DNA from: Paulinella micropora
Lineage: Eukaryota; Cercozoa; Imbricatea; Euglyphida
Assembly (NCBI GenBank): GCA_009731375.1
Contig: BJOX01000061.1
Coordinates: 479,856-508,490, forward strand
Direction: 5' to 3'
DNA length: 28,635 nt
Shown here: piece by piece, positions 19,771 to 28,635 of the stretch
How positions within the stretch are numbered: the first letter of the stretch is position 1
Layout: the number at the start of each line of letters is the position of its first letter
Position numbers and translations under genes: made by a program
Notes under the pieces: model-generated
The model's database searches: none
The model's input: the letters and a program-made list of their open reading frames with translations, nothing else
Told to the model about the DNA's origin: nothing

Positions 19771-20256
19771 TTAGAGATATTTTTTTACCGCATCTTTATA
19801 ATTAAAATAAGGTTGCTGAATTAAATATTCAAGGTATGGTTTATCAATCTTAGCAACATCTTCAATTTTCATTTTTTTATACTTACCATATTGAAGAAAA
19901 ATATCGGTTTCATTTTGCTGATATTCTTTCTTTAATATACATCCTTCTTCTGTACATGTAGCATTCGCTATTTCTTTGCCAACTTTAGCCTTGATGTCTG
20001 TGATACTAGTCTCTTTTAAATCAGTTGTGTTAAAAGGTGTGCTTTCTTCTTGCTGACCGAAGGTCGCATCTTCAACTACGTTGGAGTTGTCCGTTATGGT
20101 CTCCAATGGAATAACTACTTTCACATTGTCATCCCTCGGCTTGTATTGTTCAATGTCAGGTTTAGTCCATTTAATCGAAGGTTTCTTAATTTCAACGTCA
20201 AGGTTCCATTTGTCAATTTCATTTAAGTAGTCTTGCTTGGTGTTGAGTTCACTCAT
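19771..20256 (-). CDS. Protein with ExoX-like C-terminal domain, copy 1
   Basis: 161 residues from ATG 20256. The N-terminal 60 residues contain IKKPSIKWTKPDIEQYKPR. Residues 60-75 hold VVEDATFGQQEE, shared with the tail of the plus-strand coiled-coil gene at 15194-15232. The C-terminus (about 122-158) has YGKYKKMKIEDVAKIDKPYL and then EYLIQQPYF, matching the short domain at the C-end of ExoX-like exonucleases and related viral proteins (pattern FGKYKGK-hydrophobic-VA-DPxYL-WL). No nuclease DEDD domain is present, so the domain probably acts as a binding module. It lies upstream of a second, related gene on the same strand. The frame is intact. Confidence 0.7.
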   Translation of the reverse strand: MSELNTKQDYLNEIDKWNLDVEIKKPSIKWTKPDIEQYKPRDDNVKVVIPLETITDNSNVVEDATFGQQEESTPFNTTDLKETSITDIKAKVGKEIANATCTEEGCILKKEYQQNETDIFLQYGKYKKMKIEDVAKIDKPYLEYLIQQPYFNYKDAVKKYL

Positions 20257-20282
20257 CTTGTATATAAAGTAAATATTAATTT

Positions 20283-20572
20283 TTATTGTAAATATTCTTT
20301 TAATTCACTTTTAATGTCTGTAAATTTATCAAACCACGGCTGTTTCATAACCCATTCAAGACATGGTTTGTCAATGGTAGCAACATCTTGAATTTTTTTT
20401 CCTTTGTATTTGCCAAATGGAAAAAATCGGTTGGCTTTCCTTCTCTACTTTTTTCAATTGCCTTAATTTCTTCATCAATCATCTGTTGGACATCTCTTAC
20501 TGAAAAGAATTTCTTATTCTTCTCAATTGAAGGTCGTCCAAATTTTTCAGATAGTCTGGTGAGGGTGGTCAT
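20283..20572 (-). pseudogene. Protein with ExoX-like C-terminal domain, copy 2, frameshifted
   Basis: ATG 20572 opens LTRLSEKFGRPSIEKNKKFF and a charged helix (MIDEEIKAIEKSREGK). After the T-run near 20425-20432 the original frame loses sense, and the next frame gives FGKYKGKKIQDVATIDKPCL and EWVMKQPWF, ending at 20283. The domain is closer to the family consensus than that of copy 1. The two genes are adjacent, separated by 26 bp with a TATATAA stretch, and probably arose by duplication of the C-terminal module with different N-termini. Role unknown; the position next to the polymerase suggests DNA replication or repair. Confidence 0.65.
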
Positions 20573-20636
20573 TGGTCTATATAGATTGGTAAAAAAAAAT
20601 TATGGAAAAAAATTAATTATTTAATATTATGTTATA

Positions 20637-23600
20637 TTAAATTTTAAGAGTAGGTGTGAAGCCGTGTGGAATACTATCATTTTCATTGATAAACTCACGT
20701 CCGCACCATTTATTCTCATTAACTTTCTTTTTTATGTTTGTAGTATGAACTATGCTGAAATGGTTAATGTTTTGCTGTTTGCTATTTCGTGATAAGCGAA
20801 TTTTCTTCATTTGAAAATCTCTAACATTTTCAATGATTTCACCTAAATACATCTTTTCATATACTTCTGGATTTAGCCCTTTTCAATTCAACCCCTTACC
20901 TCTTAGATGGTAGTATCTCTTTTTTACTCCTTCATTTTCGTAGCATTCTATTATATGAACTCCTTTGTCTTTATGTTTCAAGTCATTCTTAGTCAGGTAA
21001 GGGAGAAAGGCTTCATTCGTTGTAAATTCTAACATATACAATTTGGAGCGATCCATATTCCTCTTATTATCTTACAACAATCTCCTAAGTCATCCGTTAT
21101 TCCTCCAAGAGATTATCGCCAAGTCTTTTGATTAGTTTAGCGAACATAACATGCAACACTAAACTATCGGTATCGGTGTAATAGAAGTCAGCCTCTATGC
21201 CTTTATTTGGATTAGCCTCTTTTATGTAGTTATACATAATTTGCCTGCTATATGCTAGAACGAATGCCCCGTAGTGAGAAGGTTTAGTTATGCTACCTTC
21301 AATTATTTCTTCCTTTCTAGGAATTCCAGATACATGCCATAGTTTGTTTCCGTCTTTATTTTTGAATTCAACCACATCTGATATATAATTTTTTGTCCAA
21401 AATTTCCAATACTCTTCATTTGATTTAATATATTCTGCTTCTGTTGGGATAGGTCGTTGTATCATCTTTCCGTATAGCGAATTCATAAATAGTTTGGCTA
21501 ATAAATATTGCGGTGTGCCTTTTTCGCTATTCTCTTTTGCCTTAAACATTTCTAATATATATTCTTTGAATACTGGTTCTGCCTCCTCTGTATAGTATCC
21601 TTCATGAATTGTTATATCGTATCCTTCCTTAATCACATCTTCAATATCAACACTTGTAAGCCATTGGTCTTTCATATCGGCTAAATTCCACTTTAATGAA
21701 CCCATTTTATTTCTCTGTCCTATTCTAGAATGTAATATGTCTTTTGGAGAGATATAATCAACATTGTAAATACCGATAGGAATACAATTATAATCAAATG
21801 GTGCGATAGCCTGCTTAATTTCTCCAACCATAAATAAATTAAGCATCGCTGTTGGGTATAAAGATACGACATCCGCATCAACTAAATAATCAGTTAATTT
21901 ATCAAATGTGATTTTCCCTGCTAAGTAGTCCTTGTATTGTTTTGATACAAATCTTTTTTTGCTTGGATATATTCTTGCTCCGATAACCGCTTTTCTAAAT
22001 GCCTTCTCTTGTTCAATAGTTGGAAGTCTTACATCGTGCTTACCATCAATCATTTTCTTCCAGATATTGAAGGCGAGGCTTGAAGTTGAAATGTATGAAG
22101 TTAAATTCACCGAGTGCTTTTCAAATATCTCTGTGTTTATTTTGTGATATAACTCTTTTAACCCCATAACATCACACTTCAAATATTCAAGACACTTATT
22201 TCTTAATTCCTCACTCATTGTTTCCCAAGTAGATGCCTTGTCGTGGTCAAAATCTCCTTTAAGAGTTTTACATTTCATATTTTCTAAGTTTTCTTTCAAA
22301 GTCCCCTGAGTATGCTTACACATATCATACATTTTAATATTTTCAAATTGTAAAGAGATTATTGACCCATTATTAATCATATGTGATTTTGGTTTAATAC
22401 CTCTTCTTATTCATTCCTGTTTAATAAAGTAGTGGTCAAAGTTCGCCCCATTAAACCCGTTCACATATAAAATCGGTGCTTCTTCATCTTTCTTCTTTTT
22501 CTTTCTTACTCCTGCTACTTTCTTGACTGGATTATGTGGTTGTTTGTTAGACCATTCTAATGCTAACTTTCTTCCTCTCTCTAAGAGTAAATCAAGAAAT
22601 TTAGAAATACAATCTATACCAGAGTAATATTTAAATCCTTCCATTCCCTGAGTATATCCGACTATATATTAACAATCGTGGATGTCAAAACCTTCAGAAA
22701 TCGTTTTGTTTCTCCAAGTTTCTAAGTCGTAATGAAGGATTTCATCTTTGTTGTTATATTTTTCTTTATGAGCCTTTGTTATTAAATGTCTCTTTCCATT
22801 CTTTAATATTTTTCTATTCGCATAATTAATAACTTTTGGATTACAAGTATGTTTTGTAAAATACTTAGTTAAGCATTTTTCACATTTCTTTTTACCTCTT
22901 TTAATTAATCCGAAATAGTGATTATTCTCTAAGTAAATCATAATATCCGCTTCTTCACCTATTTCGTTCGTGCTTATTGTCTCTTTCGTTAGGGAATTTG
23001 TAATTTCGTATGTCTTCCCTTCCTTTATCAAAGCATTAAGGATTTTACTGCTGTAGAAAATGGGATTGGGCAATCATTAGAAAGATTGAATTGTTCTCTA
23101 ATATCATTACATCTTTTTCTGTTAATGAGTGGCATATTAAGAATGTCTTTACAAAGGAAGAATAAGCAATTATTATTTTTGCTAGCGGGAAATATTAATA
23201 TACTTTCCTCATATTTCGTTTGTTTGTTTTTGTATTTTCCTTCATAGCATCCTCCTCCGTTTTCTTGAACTACTACTACCTTAGCATATTCAATAATCCT
23301 GTCATAACCTAATCCAGATGCTTCAATATTGCTAATGTTGAACTCATTCAACATTTCAATAAAATTACCATAGTTTTTTATTTGAAAAGAATTAAATGTT
23401 TTCTTTTATAATATCTATTTAATTCTTCGTGGTCTGTTATGTATGTAATAGTAATATGAACATCGGCATTTCCCGTCATACCATTTCTTTTAGCATCCAA
23501 TAGTATAGGAAGTAGAACCTCTCGCTCTAATGCGTCAGTATCGTAAAAGTTTATGTTTAATCCTTGCTTCTCGTATGTAAGAGAGTTTAATCTATTGTCT

Positions 23601-23731
23601 CGTCTAGATTTTAACTCTACTACTTTGAATTCAGTCTTGCTCTCTCTAGTTGTAGTTTTCCTCAAATTCGCCCTTACCTTCGCTAGTTCTACATTTTCCT
23701 TCGTCGGTCTGGGCGGTAATGGTGGTGGCAT
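20637..23731 (-). pseudogene. Protein-primed type B DNA polymerase, multiply broken
   Basis: Reading from ATG 23731 on the minus strand: Pro-rich start (PPPLPPRPTKENVELAKVRA); Exo I HYDLETW at about 22714-22734; Exo II NGFNGANFDHYF near 22440; Exo III YLKCDVMGL near 22170; Pol A DADVVSLYPTAM at about 21851-21880; Pol B KLFMNSLYGK near 21470-21500; Pol C YYTDTDSL near 21164-21185; and a thumb segment KWCGREFINENDSIPHG near 20670. Breaks: frame changes near 23395, 23050, 21100 and 21050, and stops at 22669 (TAA), 22411 (TGA) and 20883 (TGA). About 1,000 codons, the expected length for Polinton polymerases. All catalytic motifs are still readable. It replicates the linear genome from protein-capped ends. 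Confidence 0.93.
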
Positions 23732-23870
23732 ATTTTACTTTTATATTAGTGTGGATATAAAAATAATAAAATAAATTAAATTGTTTTACCGATATTATAT
23801 ATATAAATAAAATCTTATCTTTCAATGGAAATTGTTTTACATTTATGGAAAAAAGTATTTTCTTCATTTA
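23732..23870 (-). promoter_or_regulatory. Upstream region of the polymerase with GTAAAACAATTT motifs
   Basis: On the minus strand GTAAAACAATTT occurs twice (about 23781-23792 and 23829-23840) upstream of ATG 23731. GTAAAACCATTT precedes the two small genes at the right end. A shared promoter element for the right-hand, presumably early, genes is inferred. Confidence 0.45.
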
Positions 23871-23904
23871 GGATTTCTCTCTTGCTTTCATTTCTTCGTA
23901 TTCT

Positions 23905-24044
23905 TTAAGTTTCCTGTTTCGTTCTTTCATTTTTTTTTCTTCTTATGTTTACTTCATCGCGGTGCTTATGATAATAAGCAGTCGCTTTTTCATTGTTAGC
24001 CTTCCGTTTGTCCTCTAGTGTGAGATATTTCTTGTGTCTTCCAT
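23905..24044 (-). pseudogene. Small basic ORF remnant, start disrupted
   Basis: A frame containing RHKKYLTLEDKRKANNEKAT and YYHKHRDEVNIRRKKNE ends at 23905. The ATG at 24042-24044 is one base out of frame with it. The upstream sequence duplicates that of the next gene (see repeat at 24053-24090). The basic, helical content would suit nucleic-acid binding; family unknown. Confidence 0.4.
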
Positions 24045-24052
24045 ATCTATAT

Positions 24053-24090
24053 TATAAGTAATAATATTTATTTCTTTAAATGGTTTTACA
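24053..24090 (-). promoter_or_regulatory. Duplicated upstream element, copy A
   Basis: On the minus strand TGTAAAACCATTTAAAGAAA then TAAATATTATTACTTATAAT, directly before the 24044 ATG region. A near-identical copy is at 24371-24408. Confidence 0.6.
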
Positions 24091-24095
24091 TTTTA

Positions 24096-24365
24096 TTATT
24101 GTTCAATAAATATAATAGCCCTTAATTTAAGTTGTGCGATTGCTTCTTCACAAATTCGCCATTTATGTATATTCAACATGGTCGGATCTGCTAGTAATGC
24201 TATGTTTCTCTGTTCATTCCAAAACTTAAAAGCCTTACTATATCGTTGAAGCACTTCTCTTTTTGTGTAATTCTTAATACTTCTATCGTCTGCTAATGCT
24301 TCTGGAAAATGTAAGTTGTATAGTTCTTTCATTTCCTTGTCCGCTTGCATCATCATAGAAGACAT
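24096..24365 (-). CDS. Hypothetical 89-residue helical protein
   Basis: From ATG 24365, with a second Met-rich start zone (MSSMMMQADKEMKELYNLHF). Mostly helical and charged, with KNYTKREVLQRYSKAFKFWN and LNIHKWRICEEAIAQLKLRA. No known domain is recognised. It lies between the two copies of the repeated upstream element, so the 24371-24408 copy probably drives it. The frame is intact. It is part of the minus-strand right-end group with the polymerase. Confidence 0.55.
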   Translation of the reverse strand: MSSMMMQADKEMKELYNLHFPEALADDRSIKNYTKREVLQRYSKAFKFWNEQRNIALLADPTMLNIHKWRICEEAIAQLKLRAIIFIEQ

Positions 24366-24370
24366 ATTAT

Positions 24371-24408
24371 ATAAGTAATAATATTTATTTCTTTAAATGG
24401 TTTTACAT
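24371..24408 (-). promoter_or_regulatory. Duplicated upstream element, copy B
   Basis: Matches 24053-24090 over about 37 bp and ends next to TATAATATG, the start of the 89-residue gene. Confidence 0.6.
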
Positions 24409-24415
24409 TGTATTT

Positions 24416-24616
24416 TTATAATATTTCTATGTCGTCGTTTCTACGAGTTGTACGAATACCTTTATGTCCTCCTATCATAACCTCTTCTTTCTCTGCGAAG
24501 TAGTCTATATGAAAATCTGATTTTTCGTGTTGATATTTTCCATATATCCCTATTACCTTTCCGCATATACATTTATCTTTCTTCTTTCCTTCACATATTC
24601 CGCTCTCTTCTGTTTG
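24416..24616 (-). pseudogene. Small Cys-containing ORF remnant next to right TIR
   Basis: Open on the minus strand from a TAG at 24617-24619 to the TAA at 24416. It contains ESGICEGKKKDKCICGKVIG, with three cysteines that could bind zinc, and ends EVMIGGHKGIRTTRRNDDIE. There is no ATG at a sensible place; an ATG near 24627 is in another frame. Function unknown; 50 bp from the TIR. Confidence 0.4.
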
Positions 24617-24663
24617 CTAGTATCCATCTATATAAACGAAAATTTTTCTTTTATGATATATAC

Positions 24664-24816
24664 ATGTTTTCTCGTAGTGTGATGTAGAAGGCTATTTGGC
24701 TGTTTTTGTTTCTTTGCATTTATTTTACGGGAAATTAATAGGAGAGAACAAATGAAATTTATGAGGTCGTTTTGAGGTACGAAAAACGACCCTTGTAAAT
24801 TTCATATTATACTACT
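24664..24816 (-). repeat. Right terminal inverted repeat of the provirus (153 bp)
   Basis: Reverse complement of 5323-5475 with about five substitutions and no indels. The same nested dyad is present (24754-24803). The low divergence of the two ends suggests either a fairly recent insertion or later homogenisation. Confidence 0.95.
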
Positions 24817-24822
24817 CTCCTC
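24817..24822. repeat. Target-site duplication, right copy (CTCCTC)
   Basis: CTCCTC follows the last base of the right TIR and repeats the bases at 5317-5322. The host CT-rich tract continues beyond it. Confidence 0.85.
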
Positions 24823-24871
24823 TCCTCTTCTCTCCTCTCCTCTCTTCTCTCTCTCTCCTTTCTCTCTCTCT

Positions 24872-24905
<34 letters not shown>
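24823..24905 (-). repeat. (CT)n / CCTCT tract next to the provirus
   Basis: Reverse-complement counterpart of the GA tract at 1467-1560. With 5250-5316 it forms the pre-insertion site. Confidence 0.85.
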
Positions 24906-25207
24906 GTGGCACTGCTTCCAAGTGAAGGCACTGTCGGTCACAAGCGCATAAGGGCAGGACGCTGTCGGTCACAAGCTCATAAGGGCAGGACAGCGTTTCT
25001 GGAGAGCCATGACTGACTGTGATTTCGTGGCACTGGAAAAAGGACATCCAACCTGGCCCCGCCCAGCCTTTAACCTGCTGCGAGTTGCCATAGGTATGCC
25101 AGCGAGGCAGGGCAGAATACTTAGGAACAAGTAGGACAGGGACATGCTTAAGAAAACGTGGATCGGCATGACTGCACGTCCTTTCTTTTTGTGCATAGCT
25201 AGACAAA
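24906..25207 (-). repeat. Right host arm, sequence upstream of right coiled-coil gene
   Basis: Inverted copy of 1225-1466, with about 50 extra bases near 25095-25150 that the left arm lacks. No independent gene is seen. Confidence 0.7.
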
Positions 25208-25990
25208 ATGTGTATGGCTGGCTGTCTGTGCGTGTGCGTGTTGGTTGCGTTTGCGGCAGGCGTTGTCGGGGTCTTGCTGGTGAGCGCTTTCGGCTGGGTG
25301 GTGTCGCAGCACTTTGCACAGGCGCCGGACAAAGGTCAGCCGAACGAAGAGGGGAACGAAGAGGGGAGCTCTTTCAGTGTGTCTCCCGGCTTGCCGCTCC
25401 ATCTGCAGTTTGGCCAGTTTGGGGGTGGACCAGATCCCAAGCCAGACCCCGTAGTTGTGGGTGCGACCGAAAAGCGCCTACCCGAGCGCGAGGCGTTTCA
25501 GAAAGAGCTCAAGGAGGCCGATGCAAATTGCAAGNNNNNNNNNNGAGAGAGCTTAAGGAGGCCGATGCAAATTGCAAGAAGGTAAAGAAAGAGCTTAAGG
25601 AGGCAAAAAAAAGAGCTAAAGGAGGCCGAGGCCAAGGTCAAGGAGGCCGAGGCCAAGGTCAAGGAGGCCAAGAAAGAGCTCGAGAAGGCCGAGGCCAAGG
25701 TCGAGAAGGCCAAGAAAGAGCTCGAGAAGGCCGAGGCGACCGGGACAAAAGATTTGATTAAACCGGCGCAGCAGATGTTTGACATGGCAGTCAAAGGAGC
25801 ATATTCTGCGCAGGCAGGCGTGGATTCTGCGCAGGCAGGCGTGGATTCTGCGCAGGCAGGCGTGGATTCTGCGCAGACAGGAGTGGACTTTGCGCAGGCA
25901 CGAGTGAATAATGCACAGGTGCTCGTGGACGAGTGTATCCAGCGACAAGCGAATATGAATAGAGAGCCAGCTGCAGGTCTATCGTTCTCC
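25208..25990 (+). pseudogene. Host coiled-coil protein gene, right copy (frame-broken, contains gap)
   Basis: ATG 25208 gives MCMAGCLCVCVLVAFAAGVV (hydrophobic anchor), HFAQAPDKGQPNEEGNEEG, a PDPKPDPVVVGATEKR linker and the coiled coil. A 10-base N run at 25535-25544 splits it; the same roughly 30-bp segment (GGAGGCCGATGCAAATTGCA) is present on both sides of the gap, so it may be one locus counted twice. The eight-A run at 25605-25612 breaks the frame as in the left copy. After it come KKELEKAE heptads, KDLIKPAQQMFDMAVKGAY and four to five SAQAGVD repeats before microsatellites take over. High GC and no viral features: a host gene or gene copy caught in the inverted duplication. Confidence 0.5.
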
Positions 25991-26083
25991 TCTTCTCATC
26001 TTCTTTCTCCTTCTCTTCTTATTATTCTTTTTCTTCTTTTTCTTCTTCTTCTTCTTTCTTTTTTTCTTTTTCTTCTTCTTCTT

Positions 26084-26114
<31 letters not shown>

Positions 26115-26180
26115 TTCTTATTCTTATTCTTATTCTTCTTCTTCTTCGTCGTCGTCATCGTCGTGATCCTCTTTTTCTGT

Positions 26181-26249
<69 letters not shown>

Positions 26250-26296
26250 CACGAGTACTACTACCACTAGTACTACTACTACTAATACTATACTAT

Positions 26297-26334
<38 letters not shown>

Positions 26335-26353
26335 TTACTACTACTACTTCTAC

Positions 26354-26392
<39 letters not shown>
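25990..26392 (-). repeat. TTC, TTA, CTA and ATA microsatellite block
   Basis: Inverted counterpart of 25-520. Poly-Leu, poly-Tyr and poly-Asn frames here are artefacts. Confidence 0.9.
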
Positions 26393-26393
<1 letters not shown>

Positions 26394-26478
26394 GTGCTTC
26401 TCTGTCAATGGCTGATGCATTTCTGCACATGCGCCTCCATCGTCTCACCCGTGAGGGGAGTACGAAGAATTGACGATA
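26354..26478 (-). mobile_element. tRNA-derived SINE, partial copy ending at a gap
   Basis: (ATA)n tail, then the SINE 3' half (AGTGCTTCTCTGTCAATGGC through GTACGAAGAATTGACGATA). The 5' half is lost in the N run from 26479. Confidence 0.75.
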
Positions 26479-26843
26479 NNNNNNNNNNNNNNNNNNNNNN
26501 NNNNNNNNNNNNNNNNNNNNNNNNNNNNNNNNNNNNNNNNNNNNNNNNNNNNNNNNNNNNNNNNNNNNNNNNNNNNNNNNNNNNNNNNNNNNNNNNNNNN
26601 NNNNNNNNNNNNNNNNNNNNNNNNNNNNNNNNNNNNNNNNNNNNNNNNNNNNNNNNNNNNNNNNNNNNNNNNNNNNNNNNNNNNNNNNNNNNNNNNNNNN
26701 NNNNNNNNNNNNNNNNNNNNNNNNNNNNNNNNNNNNNNNNNNNNNNNNNNNNNNNNNNNNNNNNNNNNNNNNNNNNNNNNNNNNNNNNNNNNNNNNNNNN
26801 NNNNNNNNNNNNNNNNNNNNNNNNNNNNNNNNNNNNNNNNNNN
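26479..26843. other. Assembly gap (365 N)
   Basis: Undetermined bases, flanked by partial SINE copies. Confidence 0.99.
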
Positions 26844-26983
26844 ATAGTGCTTCTCTGTCGATGGCTGATGCATTTCTGCTCATGCGCCTCCATCGTCTCA
26901 CCCGTGAGGGGAGTACGAAGAATTGACGATAAGCTCTAATGACACCCCCGCAAGGGCAGTTCCAACACTTCCAGACGGGCCGG
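26844..26983 (-). mobile_element. tRNA-derived SINE, partial copy between gaps
   Basis: Begins with the SINE 3' end and runs to CCAGACGGGCCGG, i.e. further toward the tRNA-like head than the previous copy; both ends are N runs. Confidence 0.75.
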
Positions 26984-27582
26984 NNNNNNNNNNNNNNNNN
27001 NNNNNNNNNNNNNNNNNNNNNNNNNNNNNNNNNNNNNNNNNNNNNNNNNNNNNNNNNNNNNNNNNNNNNNNNNNNNNNNNNNNNNNNNNNNNNNNNNNNN
27101 NNNNNNNNNNNNNNNNNNNNNNNNNNNNNNNNNNNNNNNNNNNNNNNNNNNNNNNNNNNNNNNNNNNNNNNNNNNNNNNNNNNNNNNNNNNNNNNNNNNN
27201 NNNNNNNNNNNNNNNNNNNNNNNNNNNNNNNNNNNNNNNNNNNNNNNNNNNNNNNNNNNNNNNNNNNNNNNNNNNNNNNNNNNNNNNNNNNNNNNNNNNN
27301 NNNNNNNNNNNNNNNNNNNNNNNNNNNNNNNNNNNNNNNNNNNNNNNNNNNNNNNNNNNNNNNNNNNNNNNNNNNNNNNNNNNNNNNNNNNNNNNNNNNN
27401 NNNNNNNNNNNNNNNNNNNNNNNNNNNNNNNNNNNNNNNNNNNNNNNNNNNNNNNNNNNNNNNNNNNNNNNNNNNNNNNNNNNNNNNNNNNNNNNNNNNN
27501 NNNNNNNNNNNNNNNNNNNNNNNNNNNNNNNNNNNNNNNNNNNNNNNNNNNNNNNNNNNNNNNNNNNNNNNNNNNNNNNNNN
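26984..27582. other. Assembly gap (599 N)
   Basis: Undetermined bases. Confidence 0.99.
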
Positions 27583-27915
<333 letters not shown>

Positions 27916-28240
27916 GGTGTGGTCAAAGCGGTATATACATTCCGAGATCTAGGGGTGGTGACGGATTTCGAGGCGTCCCAGATACTTACCGCCAAACGTC
28001 CTCATGCGCTGGCAGACCGCATGAAATGTCTGCTACCCCCCTGGAGTACCTCCATTCGACTTGTGGAACTCTCATAGGAACATCAATCATTTGTAGTTGA
28101 TTCCCTGCAAGGTATCGGACACGCCGAGCGGGTAGCTATTCAGGGATGGTTCGAGTCACTCTTCCCTCTCCAACATTCACTGTGTGACTGTTGATGGATG
28201 GAGGCTCATGGTCCTCGGACTCAGCCATGACAGACCAATA
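27916..28240. other. Host sequence with a diverged SINE-like 3' end
   Basis: No gene is seen. The last part (28195-28240, GATGGAGGCTCATG, CAGCCATGACAGACCAA) resembles the SINE 3' end and leads into a (TTA)n tail, suggesting a diverged relative of the SINE. Confidence 0.4.

Positions 28241-28635
<395 letters not shown>

Larger units (their letters stand above)
5323..24816. mobile_element. Polinton-like virus provirus (Maverick/Polinton class), decayed
   Basis: The element starts with AGTAGTATAATATG and ends with its reverse complement, inside 153-bp terminal inverted repeats and between two CTCCTC copies (6-bp target duplication, the size known for Polintons). It encodes rve integrase, type B DNA polymerase, A32-like packaging ATPase, adenain-like protease, penton-type minor capsid and double-jelly-roll major capsid proteins, which together define the class. 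The extra S74 tail fibre, GIY-YIG nuclease and ExoX-like proteins resemble aquatic Polinton-like viruses more than a bare transposon. Most long genes contain frameshifts or stops, so the copy is probably defective. Placement in a named lineage would need a capsid or ATPase phylogeny. Confidence 0.95.

Overview
The window is a piece of eukaryotic nuclear DNA carrying a complete but decayed Polinton/Maverick-class provirus (a Polinton-like virus). The element runs from 5323 to 24816 (19,494 bp). It is bounded by 153-bp terminal inverted repeats and by a 6-bp target-site duplication, CTCCTC, on both sides. The flanks are not viral. They hold dense microsatellites ((ATT)n, (GATA)n, (GA)n, (CA)n), several copies of a tRNA-derived SINE with an (ATT)n tail, and a GC-rich coiled-coil gene present twice in opposite orientations. 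The host species cannot be named from this sequence; the flanks resemble a repeat-rich animal or large-genome protist. The element is AT-rich and clearly differs in base composition from the coiled-coil gene.

Layout. 1-2300: host repeat arm with SINE tail, coiled-coil gene on the minus strand, GA and TG tracts. 2300-4590: (GATA)n arrays that split copies of one host repeat. 4590-5322: the inverted counterpart of roughly 1580-2300. 5323-24816: the provirus. 24817-26430: the rest of the inverted arm, with the second coiled-coil gene. 26354-28635: more SINE copies and assembly gaps. The host arm interrupted by the provirus has an uninterrupted paralogue at 1-2300, so the window contains both the filled and the empty site.

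The provirus has the full core set of its class: retroviral-type (rve) integrase, protein-primed type B DNA polymerase, A32/FtsK-HerA packaging ATPase, adenovirus-type cysteine protease, minor (penton) capsid protein and double-jelly-roll major capsid protein. It also carries a phage-like tail-fibre gene with a C-terminal S74 chaperone domain, a GIY-YIG endonuclease, two proteins with an ExoX-like C-terminal domain, a small basic virion-type protein, a two-helix membrane protein and a large coiled-coil protein. The morphogenesis block (12082-19719) is co-oriented on the plus strand. Integrase plus its charged neighbour, GIY-YIG, and the right-hand replication block (ExoX-like proteins, polymerase, small ORFs) are on the minus strand. 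Palindromic AAAGATTT-AAATCTTT motifs ending in a TATA stretch at the start codon precede several plus-strand genes, and a different repeated motif precedes the minus-strand genes at the right end.

Nearly every long gene is broken by frameshifts, often at homopolymers, and by in-frame stops, while most of the short ones are open. The TIRs differ at only 5 of 153 positions. The element therefore looks like a fairly young but inactive insertion, although sequencing indels could account for some of the breaks. Breaks are described by position only.
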